DNA of 55,666 bases from Chthoniobacter flavus (lineage in GTDB: Bacteria; Verrucomicrobiota; Verrucomicrobiia; Chthoniobacterales; Chthoniobacteraceae): the NCBI GenBank assembly GCA_945860355.1, contig CAMARB010000004.1:1-55666 (forward strand), given 5' to 3'. The notes under the pieces are model-generated. The model had not been told where the DNA came from and did not search any database. It saw nothing but the letters and a program-made list of their open reading frames with translations. Positions 19,668-28,365 of the stretch are shown here, piece after piece (the stretch's first letter is position 1; every line of letters begins with the position of its first letter). The position numbers were made by a program, and so were the translations under genes.

Positions 19668-21968
19668 ATGCGAATCCTCCCCATCGCCTGCCTGGCCCTG
19701 CTCGCAACCACACTCCGGGCGGATGACACCGCCAAAACCGGAGGGCCCGCTCACGTGGAAACCGAGGGCCAGTGGCCACGCAGGGAAGCCCTGCTGATGC
19801 CGCCCGGGGCGACCGGGAGAATCCATTTCCCCGTCACGACAGGGAAACCCGAGGCGCAGGCTTTTTTCGAGCAAGGCGTCGGACAACTCCACGGGTTCTG
19901 GTATTTCGAGGCGGAACGCTCCTTTCGCCAGGCGGCCCGGCTCGATCCGGAATGCGCGATGGCGTACTGGGGTCTGGCGATGGCCAGCCTGGGCGACACG
20001 AAACGGGCCCGGGAGTTCATTAAAAAGGCGCATGCGCTGGGATCCAAAACCTCCGCGAGGGAGCGGGCCTGGATCGACGCGCTCCGGGCGTATTACGAGG
20101 AGAAACCCGACGACAAAAGCCGGCCCCAAGCCCTGGTGAAGGCGCTTGAGAAGCTCAGCTTCGAGCATCCCGAGGATCTGGAGATCAAAGCGTTCCTTGT
20201 CTACCAACTCTGGGACAACGCGCAGAACGGGATTCCGCTGGCCTCGCACCAGACCGTGGACGCGCTGGCCCGGCAAATCCTCGCCGTGGCCCCCATGCAT
20301 CCCGTGCACCATTACCTGGTCCATCTCTGGAACGACGAGGACGACCGGCGCGCGCTCCAGAGCGCCGCTCGGTGCGGGCAGAGCGCGCCGGGCATCGCGC
20401 ACATGTGGCACATGGGCGCGCACACCTTCACCAAACTCAGGCGGTATTCGGACGCCGTCTGGCAGCAGGAGGCCAGCGCCCGGATCGACCACGCGCACAC
20501 CGCCCGGTGGCGGATCCTGCCCGAGCAAATCCACAACTACGCCCACAACAACGATTGGCTTGTTGAAAACCTCGCGTTCACCGGACTGGTTCGGGAGGCC
20601 ATCGACCTGGCCCGCAACATGATCGAACTGCCCCGGGTGGCGCCCGCTCACCCGGTGCTCGGACGCGCCCCGCGCAAACCCGGCGCCGGCGCGTTTCGCA
20701 TGGGAGCCAAACGCCTCCAGCAGATCCTCCCGCAGTTTGAGCTCTGGGAGGAGCTCTGCGGCCTGGACGGATCGATTTATCTGCCGTCCGCCGAGGACCC
20801 CCTCGACGAGATCCACCGCCTCGGCGCACTGAGCGTCGGCTGGAGTATGAAAGGCGATCCTCAGCGGGCTGCCGGGAAAATCGCCGAAGCCGAGGCGCAG
20901 CTGCCCCGTTTGCGGGACCAGCGGTATCGCGAGGCCGATGCCGAGGAAAAACGCGCCCGCGAGGACAAACTCCCCGCAGACCAAGTCGCGCAGAAAATGA
21001 CCCGGGCCCTGCAGACGTTCGAACCCCGGATCGAAGAGGCGGAACGCGCGATCGCGGGGATGCGGCTTTTTGAGGCAATCGCCGCCGGGGAGACGGAGTC
21101 GGCCAAGGAACACCTCGGGAAGATGAAAGACCTCCCGCAACACCGCCTGGCGTTGATCCACCGTCGGCTCGGGGATCAGGGGAAGGAGGAGGCCGCGGCT
21201 CGCGCCTACCTCAAGGAAGCCGAGGGGCAGGTCCTGCCGCTGGCTCTTCTGGCCGATGTCCTCTGGCGCGCCGGCAAATCCGAGGAAGCGTTCGGCCTCT
21301 TGGAACGACTGCGTCCCCTGGCCTCACGGGCCGACCTCGATCTTCCGGCGTTGCAACGCCTAGCGCCCTTGGCCGAGGCCAAGGGATTGCCGGCGGACTG
21401 GCGGTTGCCTGCGGAAGAAACCGCCGACAGCGGGGTGCGTCCCCCGCTCGAATCCCTGGGGCCCGTGCGCTGGACTCCCCCACTTGCGCCCGCATGGAAA
21501 CTGGAAGGCGGCGAGGGGTTCCAGAGCCTGGCCGGTTACCAAGGACGCGCGGTGCTCGTGGTGTTTTATCTCGGGAGCGGCTGCAAACATTGCATAGAAC
21601 AACTCGACCTCTTGTCGGAGGCCTCGGGCGATTTCGCAGCCGCAGGCATTTCAGTGGTGGCGGTGGGCACGGAAACGGCCGACGCCCTCCGCAAAACCAC
21701 GGTTCAGTCCAAGAACCGCGAGGGTTTTGGGTTTCCGATCCTGGCCGATCCCGAACAGAAAGTGTTCAAGGCTTACCACTGCATCGACGAGTTTGAAGGC
21801 GAACCGCTGCACGGGGCCTTTCTCATCGACGGCGCGGGGTTCATTCGCTGGCAGGAAATCAGCGTGGAACCGTTCCGCGAGATTCCGTGGCTGATCAAGG
21901 AAGCGAAACGCCTGCTGCCGTTGCCGGTGAGGATGGGCGGGGAGAAAGAGGTGAGAGGTGAGAGGTGA
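19668..21968 (+). CDS. Exported TPR protein with C-terminal thioredoxin/AhpC-like domain
   Basis: A 766-residue protein. A signal peptide (MRILPIACLALLATTLRA) leads into a TPR-rich region (about residues 50-600; FRQAARLDPECAMAYWGLA is a clear TPR helix pair). A redoxin domain follows (about 615-745) with GCKHC giving Cys639 and Cys642 as a CxxC pair, and FGFPILADPEQKVFKAY typical of peroxiredoxin/TlpA-like proteins. The probable location is the periplasm, where it may deliver or reduce thiols while the TPR part binds a partner. ATG 19668 was chosen over 19632 because it begins the signal peptide. The stop codon lies inside a 7-bp tandem repeat, so the last few residues (EVRGER) depend on repeat copy number. 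Confidence 0.82.
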   Translation: MRILPIACLALLATTLRADDTAKTGGPAHVETEGQWPRREALLMPPGATGRIHFPVTTGKPEAQAFFEQGVGQLHGFWYFEAERSFRQAARLDPECAMAYWGLAMASLGDTKRAREFIKKAHALGSKTSARERAWIDALRAYYEEKPDDKSRPQALVKALEKLSFEHPEDLEIKAFLVYQLWDNAQNGIPLASHQTVDALARQILAVAPMHPVHHYLVHLWNDEDDRRALQSAARCGQSAPGIAHMWHMGAHTFTKLRRYSDAVWQQEASARIDHAHTARWRILPEQIHNYAHNNDWLVENLAFTGLVREAIDLARNMIELPRVAPAHPVLGRAPRKPGAGAFRMGAKRLQQILPQFELWEELCGLDGSIYLPSAEDPLDEIHRLGALSVGWSMKGDPQRAAGKIAEAEAQLPRLRDQRYREADAEEKRAREDKLPADQVAQKMTRALQTFEPRIEEAERAIAGMRLFEAIAAGETESAKEHLGKMKDLPQHRLALIHRRLGDQGKEEAAARAYLKEAEGQVLPLALLADVLWRAGKSEEAFGLLERLRPLASRADLDLPALQRLAPLAEAKGLPADWRLPAEETADSGVRPPLESLGPVRWTPPLAPAWKLEGGEGFQSLAGYQGRAVLVVFYLGSGCKHCIEQLDLLSEASGDFAAAGISVVAVGTETADALRKTTVQSKNREGFGFPILADPEQKVFKAYHCIDEFEGEPLHGAFLIDGAGFIRWQEISVEPFREIPWLIKEAKRLLPLPVRMGGEKEVRGER

Positions 21969-21992
21969 GAGGTGAGGGGTGAGGGGTGAGGG
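21951..21992. repeat. 7-bp tandem repeat overlapping a stop codon
   Basis: Six 7-base units, three GTGAGAG followed by three GTGAGGG. The stop codon of the TPR-thioredoxin gene (21966-21968) is inside the third unit. Sequence at 22436-22472 contains similar units on the opposite strand. Confidence 0.95.
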
Positions 21993-22014
21993 GGCCAAAA
22001 AAGCAGACGCGGGG

Positions 22015-22186
22015 CAGCCCCGAAGGGGCGACATAAGACAGCCCCGGGAAACGCCCGGGGTGAAGACGTTGAAAAAACGAGCGGAGCCCTGAAGGGGCGG
22101 ATCATCGCCGGAAACCGGGTTTGAAGCGCCCCTTTCAGGGCTCAACGTTTGTGCTGGCCGACCGTCCCCGGGCTTTGCTCGGGGCT
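22015..22186. repeat. Long direct repeat, copy 1 (palindrome-rich)
   Basis: A roughly 172-base element repeated nearly exactly at 22239-22409. It is built from several short palindromes (GCCCCGAAGGGGC; CCCCGGGAAACGCCCGGGG; GCCCCTTTCAGGGC; CCCCGGGCTTTGCTCGGGG). It contains no open frame of interest. It resembles REP-like intergenic elements common in PVC bacteria and lies between two convergent genes. Confidence 0.93.
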
Positions 22187-22238
22187 CCATTTTTTCGCCC
22201 CTTCGGGGCTCGCCCACACACCCAACGGGGCGAAATTC

Positions 22239-22409
22239 CAGCCCCGAAGGGGCGACATAAGACAGCCCCGGGAAACGCCCGGGGTGACGACGTTGAAAAA
22301 ACGAGCGGAGCCCTGAAGGGGCGGATCATCGCCGGAAACGTGGTTTGGAGCGCCCCTTCAGGGCTCGACGTTTGTGCTGGCCGACCGTCCCCGGGCTTTG
22401 CCCGGGGCT
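22239..22409. repeat. Long direct repeat, copy 2 (palindrome-rich)
   Basis: Second copy of the 22015-22186 element, differing by a few substitutions and one base deletion (CCCTTTCAGGG against CCCTTCAGGG). The 52 bases between copies hold another palindrome (CGCCCCTTCGGGGC). Together with the flanking 7-bp repeats, it fills the whole 500-base gap between the TPR-thioredoxin and cytochrome genes. Confidence 0.93.
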
Positions 22410-22469
22410 ACCCTATGTCGCCCAGTTGGGGCTCATGCTCACCCCTGCCCACTGCCCACTCACCCCTGA

Positions 22470-23519
22470 CTATCGAGCGGGCGGATTTTTAAGAGCGGCA
22501 AACACCTCGAGCACGGTAAGTTCCTTGGTGGCCCCCATGTCGATCCAAACGCGCAACAAAGCCAGTTCCTGGGCCGTCAGGCGGGGTTTGCCGTCGGGCG
22601 GCATCGTGTCTTCGTCGTCCTCCGGCAGCAGCGCGCGTTTGATCAGCCAACTCTCGTCGGATTTGCCGGGGACCACCACCATCTCCCCGTCATCGGCCTG
22701 GCGCTCGCCCCCGGCCATGATCGCCTCAAACGTGTGCAGCTTCAGGCCGCCCTTGGATTTCTCGTCGTTATGGCAGGAGGTGCATTTGGACTCCAACAAG
22801 GGCGCAACCAGGGTCGCGTACAGTTCCGGGCTTTTGACCGACTTGCCTGCGGGAGCAATCGCCGTCTCCGCGGCAGCCGCGCCCTCGGTTTTGGCGGGCT
22901 GCGTCAGACCGAGCTTCTGTTTGAGGGGTTCGGGCATTGAAGCGGTGAGGAAAGTGCTCCCATGGGTCATGTTGCCGCCAGAATGAGCGCCCACCGTCAA
23001 CAGCAGCATGCTCACAGGCAACAATGCCACTGAAAGAAACCGGGCCCATCCGGAGGGTCGGACCGCGCTGAGATGCCGCACCCCAACCAGGAGAGCGCAC
23101 ACCGCGGTGAACGCCAGCGTGAACCGCAGATGCGTGGTGAGCTCTTTGGAAACCGAGCCGGCGTCCAGCGCCAGCCAGTATCCGCAGATGCTCGCCACGA
23201 GCGCCGTGGACGCCGTCACCCAGAGGCTGAGGGTCGCCGCCGCACGGAGCTGCCGGGCGCCGGGAAAAAACGCGAGCGTCTCGAAAAGAATCGCGAGCGT
23301 CACCGCGCCAATGGGCAAATGCAGCACCAGGGGATGAAAATGGCCGATCCAGATCATCCACTGGGGGACTTTCGCCGCGGTTTCGGCCGCCCCGAGCGGA
23401 AGCAGAAGAAGAAGGCCCCCGAGAACGCCAAAAACGGCGAGGATCAGCAGGAGGGAAAAGAAAAAGGTGATCCGCTGGAACGGAGTCACAACCGGGGACG
23501 GGGTGAGTGAATCGTGCAT
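22470..23519 (-). CDS. Membrane protein with C-terminal cytochrome c domain (DUF2231-like membrane part)
   Basis: A 349-residue protein. The N-terminal 190 residues contain about five membrane helices (RITFFFSLLLILAVFG; GHFHPLVLHLPIGAVTLAIL; the histidines in FHPLVLHLP resemble DUF2231-type membrane domains). A periplasmic linker leads to a PSCyt1-like cytochrome domain with one haem site, CTSCH at residues 246-250, and the downstream TMPPDG as likely methionine-ligand region. Proteins of this design are typical of Planctomycetes and Verrucomicrobia, usually in electron transport linked to sugar oxidation. It stands alone here on the minus strand, convergent with the TPR-thioredoxin gene. Confidence 0.85.
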   Translation of the reverse strand: MHDSLTPSPVVTPFQRITFFFSLLLILAVFGVLGGLLLLLPLGAAETAAKVPQWMIWIGHFHPLVLHLPIGAVTLAILFETLAFFPGARQLRAAATLSLWVTASTALVASICGYWLALDAGSVSKELTTHLRFTLAFTAVCALLVGVRHLSAVRPSGWARFLSVALLPVSMLLLTVGAHSGGNMTHGSTFLTASMPEPLKQKLGLTQPAKTEGAAAAETAIAPAGKSVKSPELYATLVAPLLESKCTSCHNDEKSKGGLKLHTFEAIMAGGERQADDGEMVVVPGKSDESWLIKRALLPEDDEDTMPPDGKPRLTAQELALLRVWIDMGATKELTVLEVFAALKNPPAR

Positions 23520-23729
23520 GGGAAAATTGGGAGGTTCAGGAGAGACAACACATCAAACCGCCCCGGTCTTAGAATGGAAGCCTTTCCTCCGCCGTAAAAA
23601 GCCGGCGAATCCCCGGAAAAACTCCACCCTCACCCGGTTAAAAGCCACAGACCGGCCTCGATCCGGACGGATTTACCGTGCCCGCAGACCGCCCCAAAGC
23701 GCGCCCCTGCGGTGAGATCCCGCGCCCTG

Positions 23730-25217
23730 TCATTCCGGGGCAGTCGGACCGGAGTCGGACGCCGACCGCGGGATCCGCAGTGCCACCTCCAATCCGTGCG
23801 GTGCCCGGTTCCTGGCCGACACCGTGCCCCCGCAGGCGTCCACGGAGGCTTTCACGATGGCAAGGCCCAGTCCGATCCCGCCGGTCTCCCGCATCCGGGC
23901 GGTATCCACCCGGTAGAATGCGTCGAAAATCCTGGGCAACTCGGATTCGGGCACGCCGGGCCCGGAATCCGACACGGTGATCACCGCCTTGGCGCCGTCG
24001 GCCCCGGCCTCCAGGAGAATCGGCCCGGACGCCCCGGCATGGCGCAGGGCGTTTCTGAGCAGGTTGGCCAAGGCGCGGACGAGCAGCTCGCGGTCGGCCA
24101 ACACGACGCAATCCTCTCGCAAGACCCGCCGTAATTGGCCCGAGTCGGCGCCTTCCCTGCGGACGGCGGCCTCGAGGATTTCGCTCAGCACAACGGGCTC
24201 AATCCGAACCGCGGAGGTGCCAAAAGAGGCCTTGGAAAAACTCAACAACTCCGCCACCAACGCGGCGATTTGCTCCGCCTTTTCGGAGGCGGACCGGACA
24301 TAGGCGGATTGGTCTTTGGAAACCCGCTGTTCGAGAACCCCCAGAGCCATTTGCAACCGGGCCAGGGGCGAACAGAGTTCGTGGGCGATATCGCCCAGAA
24401 ACCGTTTCTGGCCCTTCACATATCCGTCCAAACGCCCCGCCATCTGGTCGATGGCCTCCCCCAAAGCGCCCAGCTCATCCCGGCGACGCCCGGCGATGCG
24501 CACGTCAAACCGGCCGTCGGCGATCTGGCGGGTGGCCTGGGTCATCCGGGCCACCGCCCCCGTGATACTGCCCACCAACGGCAGCCAGAACAGCAGCGAA
24601 AAAACCACCGCGCCGCCGCCCAGCGCCAACCACGGCTTGGGATTGATGATCAGCCCGCCGCCGCTGATGGACTCCGCGCGGGCCACCAAAACCACCCAGA
24701 GCGGGCCGCCCGCCAGCAGGTTGTCAATCTCGGCGCTCGCGAGCAGCCAGTACTGAGCCGGCGCGCCCGAGCGCACGATGGCCCGCAAAGCCCGGTGCGG
24801 CGCGCGTTTGGAAACAAACCGGGACGCCCCGGGGGCATCCCCCGCCGTCGCCGCCCCCGGGCCACCGCGTCTCTCCTGAACGTAATCGGCCACGCGCACC
24901 CGGGCGTCCTCCGGGACCTTCCCCACATCCCCCACCAGCAGAAGCCCGTTTTCGTCCAGCAACCCGAACTCCACCCGGTGCGCGGCGCTGTAACGCCGGA
25001 GCACCGCCGCCCATTCGTCGGGAGGCGCCCCGTTGAGTTCACCCACGATCAAGTCGCCCACCGCGTCGATGCGGTCCCGGGCGCCGGCGGCCAGAAGCCA
25101 ATCCCAGTTGAAGTTGAACTGGACATAAAAAATCGCCGCCAACACCGAGGCCAACCCCACGAGGTTGAGAAAAAACCAGAGCAGGATTTTGGCGTAAAGC
25201 GGCAGACGCAAACTCAT
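23730..25217 (-). CDS. Sensor histidine kinase, CpxA/EnvZ-like
   Basis: A 495-residue inner-membrane kinase. A first membrane helix (LLWFFLNLVGLASVLAAIF, about 12-30) precedes a roughly 165-residue periplasmic domain and a second helix (GGAVVFSLLFWLPLV, about 205-222). A HAMP linker and a HisKA domain follow, with the phospho-accepting His in GDIAHELCSPLARLQ. The HATPase has N box NLLRNALRHA, DSGPGVPE, and GGIGLGLAIVK. Its start overlaps the stop of the regulator gene by 4 bases, so the pair is translationally coupled. The architecture and the neighbouring small periplasmic Spy-like gene suggest envelope-stress sensing like CpxA; that is inference. Confidence 0.94.
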   Translation of the reverse strand: MSLRLPLYAKILLWFFLNLVGLASVLAAIFYVQFNFNWDWLLAAGARDRIDAVGDLIVGELNGAPPDEWAAVLRRYSAAHRVEFGLLDENGLLLVGDVGKVPEDARVRVADYVQERRGGPGAATAGDAPGASRFVSKRAPHRALRAIVRSGAPAQYWLLASAEIDNLLAGGPLWVVLVARAESISGGGLIINPKPWLALGGGAVVFSLLFWLPLVGSITGAVARMTQATRQIADGRFDVRIAGRRRDELGALGEAIDQMAGRLDGYVKGQKRFLGDIAHELCSPLARLQMALGVLEQRVSKDQSAYVRSASEKAEQIAALVAELLSFSKASFGTSAVRIEPVVLSEILEAAVRREGADSGQLRRVLREDCVVLADRELLVRALANLLRNALRHAGASGPILLEAGADGAKAVITVSDSGPGVPESELPRIFDAFYRVDTARMRETGGIGLGLAIVKASVDACGGTVSARNRAPHGLEVALRIPRSASDSGPTAPE

Positions 25218-25951
25218 GGCTGCGGCTCCAGAAGCATGTACCCCACCGCGCGCACCGTCAGAATGAACCGGGGCGATTTGGGGTCGTCTCCGAGCTTCTT
25301 GCGCAGCGCCCAGATGTGCACGTCAATCGATCGATCCAGCCCGTCGTACTCGCGGTCGGCGAAGGATTCGATGAGTTGTTCCCGGGACCGCACCCGGCCC
25401 GGGGCGCGGGCCAGCGAACTCAGCAAATCAAACTCCAAAGCCGTCAACCGCAGGGGCAGCCCCTCAAGGGTTGCCGCCCTTCCGTTGAGATTGATGCGCA
25501 GGGGGCCCACCACCAAATCAGGCTCGCCCTCGGAACGAGCGGACTGACGGACATGCCGCCGGGTGACGGCGCGCAGCCGAGCGAGCAGTTCCCGAGAGGA
25601 AAACGTCTTGGGCAGATAATCATCCGCGCCGAGCTCCAAGCCCACGACGCGGTCGGTTTCGTCGCCGCGCGCCGTCAACATAAGCACGGGCACGTCCGAC
25701 TGGCGCCGGATCCGCTTGAGCACCTCAAATCCGTCGAGCCCCGGCAGCATGACATCCAGAAGAACCGCGTGAAACGGCTCCTGCACCGCGCGTTCCGCGC
25801 CGGACACTCCGTGGTGCTCGGCCGCCACGCTGTAACCCAGCGGCGCCAGGTAATCCTGGATCAACCCGCAAAGCTCCCGGTCATCGTCGATGATGAGCAC
25901 ACGCAACGAAGCCGGGGGCGTGGCGGCTGACAACACAGGCGATGGGTTCAT
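25214..25951 (-). CDS. OmpR/CpxR-family response regulator
   Basis: A 245-residue regulator. The receiver domain has the acidic pocket IIDDD (Asp22-24), phospho-acceptor Asp66 in VLLDVMLPGLDG, MLTARGDETDRV, and DDYLPKTF at the conserved lysine. The C-terminal winged helix has LTALEFDLLSSLARAPGRVRSREQL and VDVHIWALRKKLG, the OmpR class DNA-binding signature. I start at ATG 25951 (MNPSPVL); the frame opens earlier at 26008 but would add 19 residues without receiver character. Cotranscribed with the kinase (4-base overlap). It diverges from the Spy-like/T2SS operon, whose promoter region holds a direct repeat suited to OmpR-type binding. The usual KPF triad is KTF here. Confidence 0.95.
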   Translation of the reverse strand: MNPSPVLSAATPPASLRVLIIDDDRELCGLIQDYLAPLGYSVAAEHHGVSGAERAVQEPFHAVLLDVMLPGLDGFEVLKRIRRQSDVPVLMLTARGDETDRVVGLELGADDYLPKTFSSRELLARLRAVTRRHVRQSARSEGEPDLVVGPLRINLNGRAATLEGLPLRLTALEFDLLSSLARAPGRVRSREQLIESFADREYDGLDRSIDVHIWALRKKLGDDPKSPRFILTVRAVGYMLLEPQP

Positions 25952-26048
25952 GCGGGCGATGAGGGGAAAAACAGAGGGGGCTTCAGGACGGATGCTTCGG
26001 ACGGGCATTTCCCTAACACAGGCAGGGGGCGCGCGCGACCCCCGGGAA

Positions 26049-26064
26049 CTTAATGAAGCCTTAA
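26049..26064. promoter_or_regulatory. Candidate operator: CTTAA direct repeat with 11-bp period
   Basis: CTTAA at 26049-26053 is repeated at 26060-26064, that is CTTAA-N6-CTTAA with 11-base spacing. Tandem half-sites about one helical turn apart are the usual target of OmpR/PhoB-type dimers. It lies in the 183-base gap between the OmpR-type regulator (leftward) and the Spy-like gene (rightward), in an AT-rich patch unlike its GC-rich surroundings. The site could control either or both. Its function is inferred from position and spacing only. Confidence 0.45.
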
Positions 26065-26134
26065 CAATTTCGGGCCGACTTCATAACCGATCCCAAACAG
26101 AGGGGTGTTAGACCGGATCCAGAACGCTTCTTCT

Positions 26135-26638
26135 ATGAAAAACTCACTCCAAGTCCTTGCTCCCCTGCTGGCTCTGACCTTCATGGGGTTCACCGCACAC
26201 GCCCAGGACAACGCCGACGCCCGGGGCGGCCGCGGCGGGTTCGAGGAATTCCGTCAGCGGATGAACGAGCGGCTCAAAAACTCCCTGAAACTCAGCGACG
26301 AGGAGTGGAACGCGATCCTGCCTTTGGTCGAGAAGGTGCAGAGCAAACAACGCGAGGTCATGAGCACCCGGTTCGGCGCAGGCCGGCCCCGTGGCGGCGA
26401 TTCGGGCAACACCAACAACGATTGGGCGTCCCGGCCGGGCGCAGCGGAGGTGATGGCCCTGCGCGCGGCGGTTGAGAACGAAAACACCCCCAACGAAGAG
26501 CTCAAAGCCAAACTCGCCGCCCTGCGCGAGTTCCGCAGAAAAGCGAGCGCGGAGCTGGAGATCCTCCGGGAAGACCTTCGCAAAGTGCTCACCGTCCGCC
26601 AGGAAGCGGCTCTGGTCTCGGCGGGTGTCCTAGAGTGA
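26135..26638 (+). CDS. Small periplasmic Spy/CpxP-like helical protein
   Basis: A 167-residue exported protein. The signal peptide from ATG 26135 (MKNSLQVLAPLLALTFMGFTAHAQ) is cleaved near residue 24. The mature part is charged and helical (EEFRQRMNERLKNSLKLSDEEW; LVEKVQSKQREVMS; ELKAKLAALREFRRKASAEL), with a Gly/Asn-rich break in the middle. Size, topology and helical design resemble Spy/CpxP-type periplasmic proteins, though no clear LTxxQ motif is present, so this is a similarity of form. It ends 7 bases before gspE and so is probably the first gene of the secretion operon, and it diverges from a CpxAR-like pair. A role as periplasmic chaperone or feedback partner of the kinase is inference. 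Confidence 0.55.
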   Translation: MKNSLQVLAPLLALTFMGFTAHAQDNADARGGRGGFEEFRQRMNERLKNSLKLSDEEWNAILPLVEKVQSKQREVMSTRFGAGRPRGGDSGNTNNDWASRPGAAEVMALRAAVENENTPNEELKAKLAALREFRRKASAELEILREDLRKVLTVRQEAALVSAGVLE

Positions 26639-26645
26639 ACCCGGC

Positions 26646-28361
26646 ATGAGCGGTTCCACAGCCACCCCTGCGTCCCCCGCGCTTCCAGAACTCCTGGAAG
26701 CCATGATGGAGCGCCGCCAGCTTTCCAGCATGGACGCGGAAACCCTGGCTCGGCAATCCCTTGCCGGAACGGCTTCGGCGCGCAACGAGGAAGAAGCGCT
26801 GCAATGGTTGGCCAACGAATACGGGCTGGCCTACGCCTCCCTGGAGAAGGCGGACCCCGACCGCGCCCTGCTGGAACGGTTTCCCGCGCGGGTGTTGCTC
26901 AAGGAGTCGCTTCTCCCCCTGCGCGAAGTGGACGGCGTGGTGGAAGTGGCCGTGTCCCGGCTCTTCGCCACCCCGGGCCTGGACAGCCTGCGTTCGTTCA
27001 CCGGGCAACCCCTCAAACCCGTGCTCGCGCCGAGCGAAGCGCTGGAGCGGGAGATCAAAAAACACCTCGGCGTGGGCGCCGACACCCTCAACAGCCTGGA
27101 GCTGGAGGAAGGCTTCCAGGTGGTCGCCGACAGCCGGGACGACTCCAGCGACCTGGACAAGGCGGCCGAGGACGCCTCCATCATCCGCTTCGTCAACCAG
27201 GTGCTCGGGGACGCCATTTCACTGCGCGCCTCCGACGTGCACGTTGAACCCTTCGAACACGCCCTGCGGATCCGGTACCGGATCGACGGCCTGCTCCAGG
27301 AGGTGCCCGTGCCGGCCCAGATCAAGCGGTTCCAGCCGGCCATCGTCTCGAGGATCAAGATCCTCAGCAACCTCAACATCGCCGAAAAACGGGTTCCGCA
27401 GGACGGCCGGATCAAGATCCGCGTCAAGAACAGCGAGGTGGACATCCGGGTCTCGGTGATCCCGATGCTGCACGGCGAGGCGACCGTGATGCGGCTCCTG
27501 CGCCAGGACGCCGGGATGATCGGCTTGGACGGCATGGGCCTCGCGGACCGGGAACGCCAGCTCTTTGAGCAGGTGCTGGGGATGCCCCACGGGATCGCGC
27601 TGGTCACGGGCCCGACGGGCAGCGGCAAGACCACCACTCTCTATAGCGCGCTCCACCACATCAACGACGCCGTCCGCAAGATCATCACCATCGAGGACCC
27701 GGTGGAGTACCAGCTCAAAGGCATCAACCAGATCCAGGTCGCCGAGAAAGCCGGGTTAACCTTCGCCAAAGGGCTGCGCGCCATTCTCCGGCACGACCCG
27801 GACGTCGTGCTCATCGGGGAGATCCGGGACCAGGAGACCGCGCAGATCGCCGTGCAAGCCTCGCTGACGGGGCACATGGTGTTTTCCACCCTGCACACCA
27901 ACGACGCCCCGGGCGCGTTGACGCGCCTGGTGGACATGGGCGTGGAGCCCTACCTCGTGGCCTCCTCGCTCGAAGCCGTCATGGCTCAGCGCCTCGTCCG
28001 GGTGCTCTGCCAGGAATGCAAGGAACCCGACCAGTCCGCCCGCACCGCCGCACTCCGGGAACGGGTGCCCGCTCTGCGCGAAGCCCCCATCTTCCGAGCG
28101 CAGGGTTGCAAAAGCTGCCGCATGACGGGGTTCACGGGCCGCCGCGCGATCTTTGAACTCATGACCATGAGCGCCGCGACCCGGGCCGTCCTGCTCCGGG
28201 GCGGCTCCAGCGTGGAGATCAAGGAGATCGCCCGCCGGGAAGGTATGCGCACGTTGATTGAAGACGGCTGGCGGGTGGTGGGCGAAGGCACGACGACCCC
28301 CGCGGAAGTGCTCCGCGTGTCCAAGGACGAGACCGGCGACGCCCTCACCTCGGGAATCTAA
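26646..28361 (+). CDS. gspE: Type II secretion / type IV pilus assembly ATPase (GspE/PilB)
   Basis: A 571-residue ATPase of normal GspE length. The N-terminal MshEN/N1E-type domain (about 1-140) includes the ALQWLANEYGLAYASL segment. The N2E domain follows (RASDVHVEPF, RYRIDGLLQE), then the P-loop GPTGSGKTTT (about 321-330), Asp box, Walker B LIGEIRDQETA, and His box STLHTND. A tetracysteine zinc site is present: CQEC (Cys455, Cys458) and CKSC (Cys488, Cys491). It powers pseudopilus assembly at the cytosolic face of the inner membrane. First core gene of the cluster; the start is 7 bases after the Spy-like gene. Confidence 0.97.
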   Translation: MSGSTATPASPALPELLEAMMERRQLSSMDAETLARQSLAGTASARNEEEALQWLANEYGLAYASLEKADPDRALLERFPARVLLKESLLPLREVDGVVEVAVSRLFATPGLDSLRSFTGQPLKPVLAPSEALEREIKKHLGVGADTLNSLELEEGFQVVADSRDDSSDLDKAAEDASIIRFVNQVLGDAISLRASDVHVEPFEHALRIRYRIDGLLQEVPVPAQIKRFQPAIVSRIKILSNLNIAEKRVPQDGRIKIRVKNSEVDIRVSVIPMLHGEATVMRLLRQDAGMIGLDGMGLADRERQLFEQVLGMPHGIALVTGPTGSGKTTTLYSALHHINDAVRKIITIEDPVEYQLKGINQIQVAEKAGLTFAKGLRAILRHDPDVVLIGEIRDQETAQIAVQASLTGHMVFSTLHTNDAPGALTRLVDMGVEPYLVASSLEAVMAQRLVRVLCQECKEPDQSARTAALRERVPALREAPIFRAQGCKSCRMTGFTGRRAIFELMTMSAATRAVLLRGGSSVEIKEIARREGMRTLIEDGWRVVGEGTTTPAEVLRVSKDETGDALTSGI

Positions 28362-28365
28362 AGCC

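Noticed and set aside
18263-19726. 487-residue open frame on the plus strand
   Set aside because: Antisense to the phosphodiesterase, whose family motifs run along the whole minus-strand frame.
22015-22409. Insertion sequence pair
   Set aside because: No transposase frame and no terminal inverted repeats of the IS type; the content is short palindromes only.
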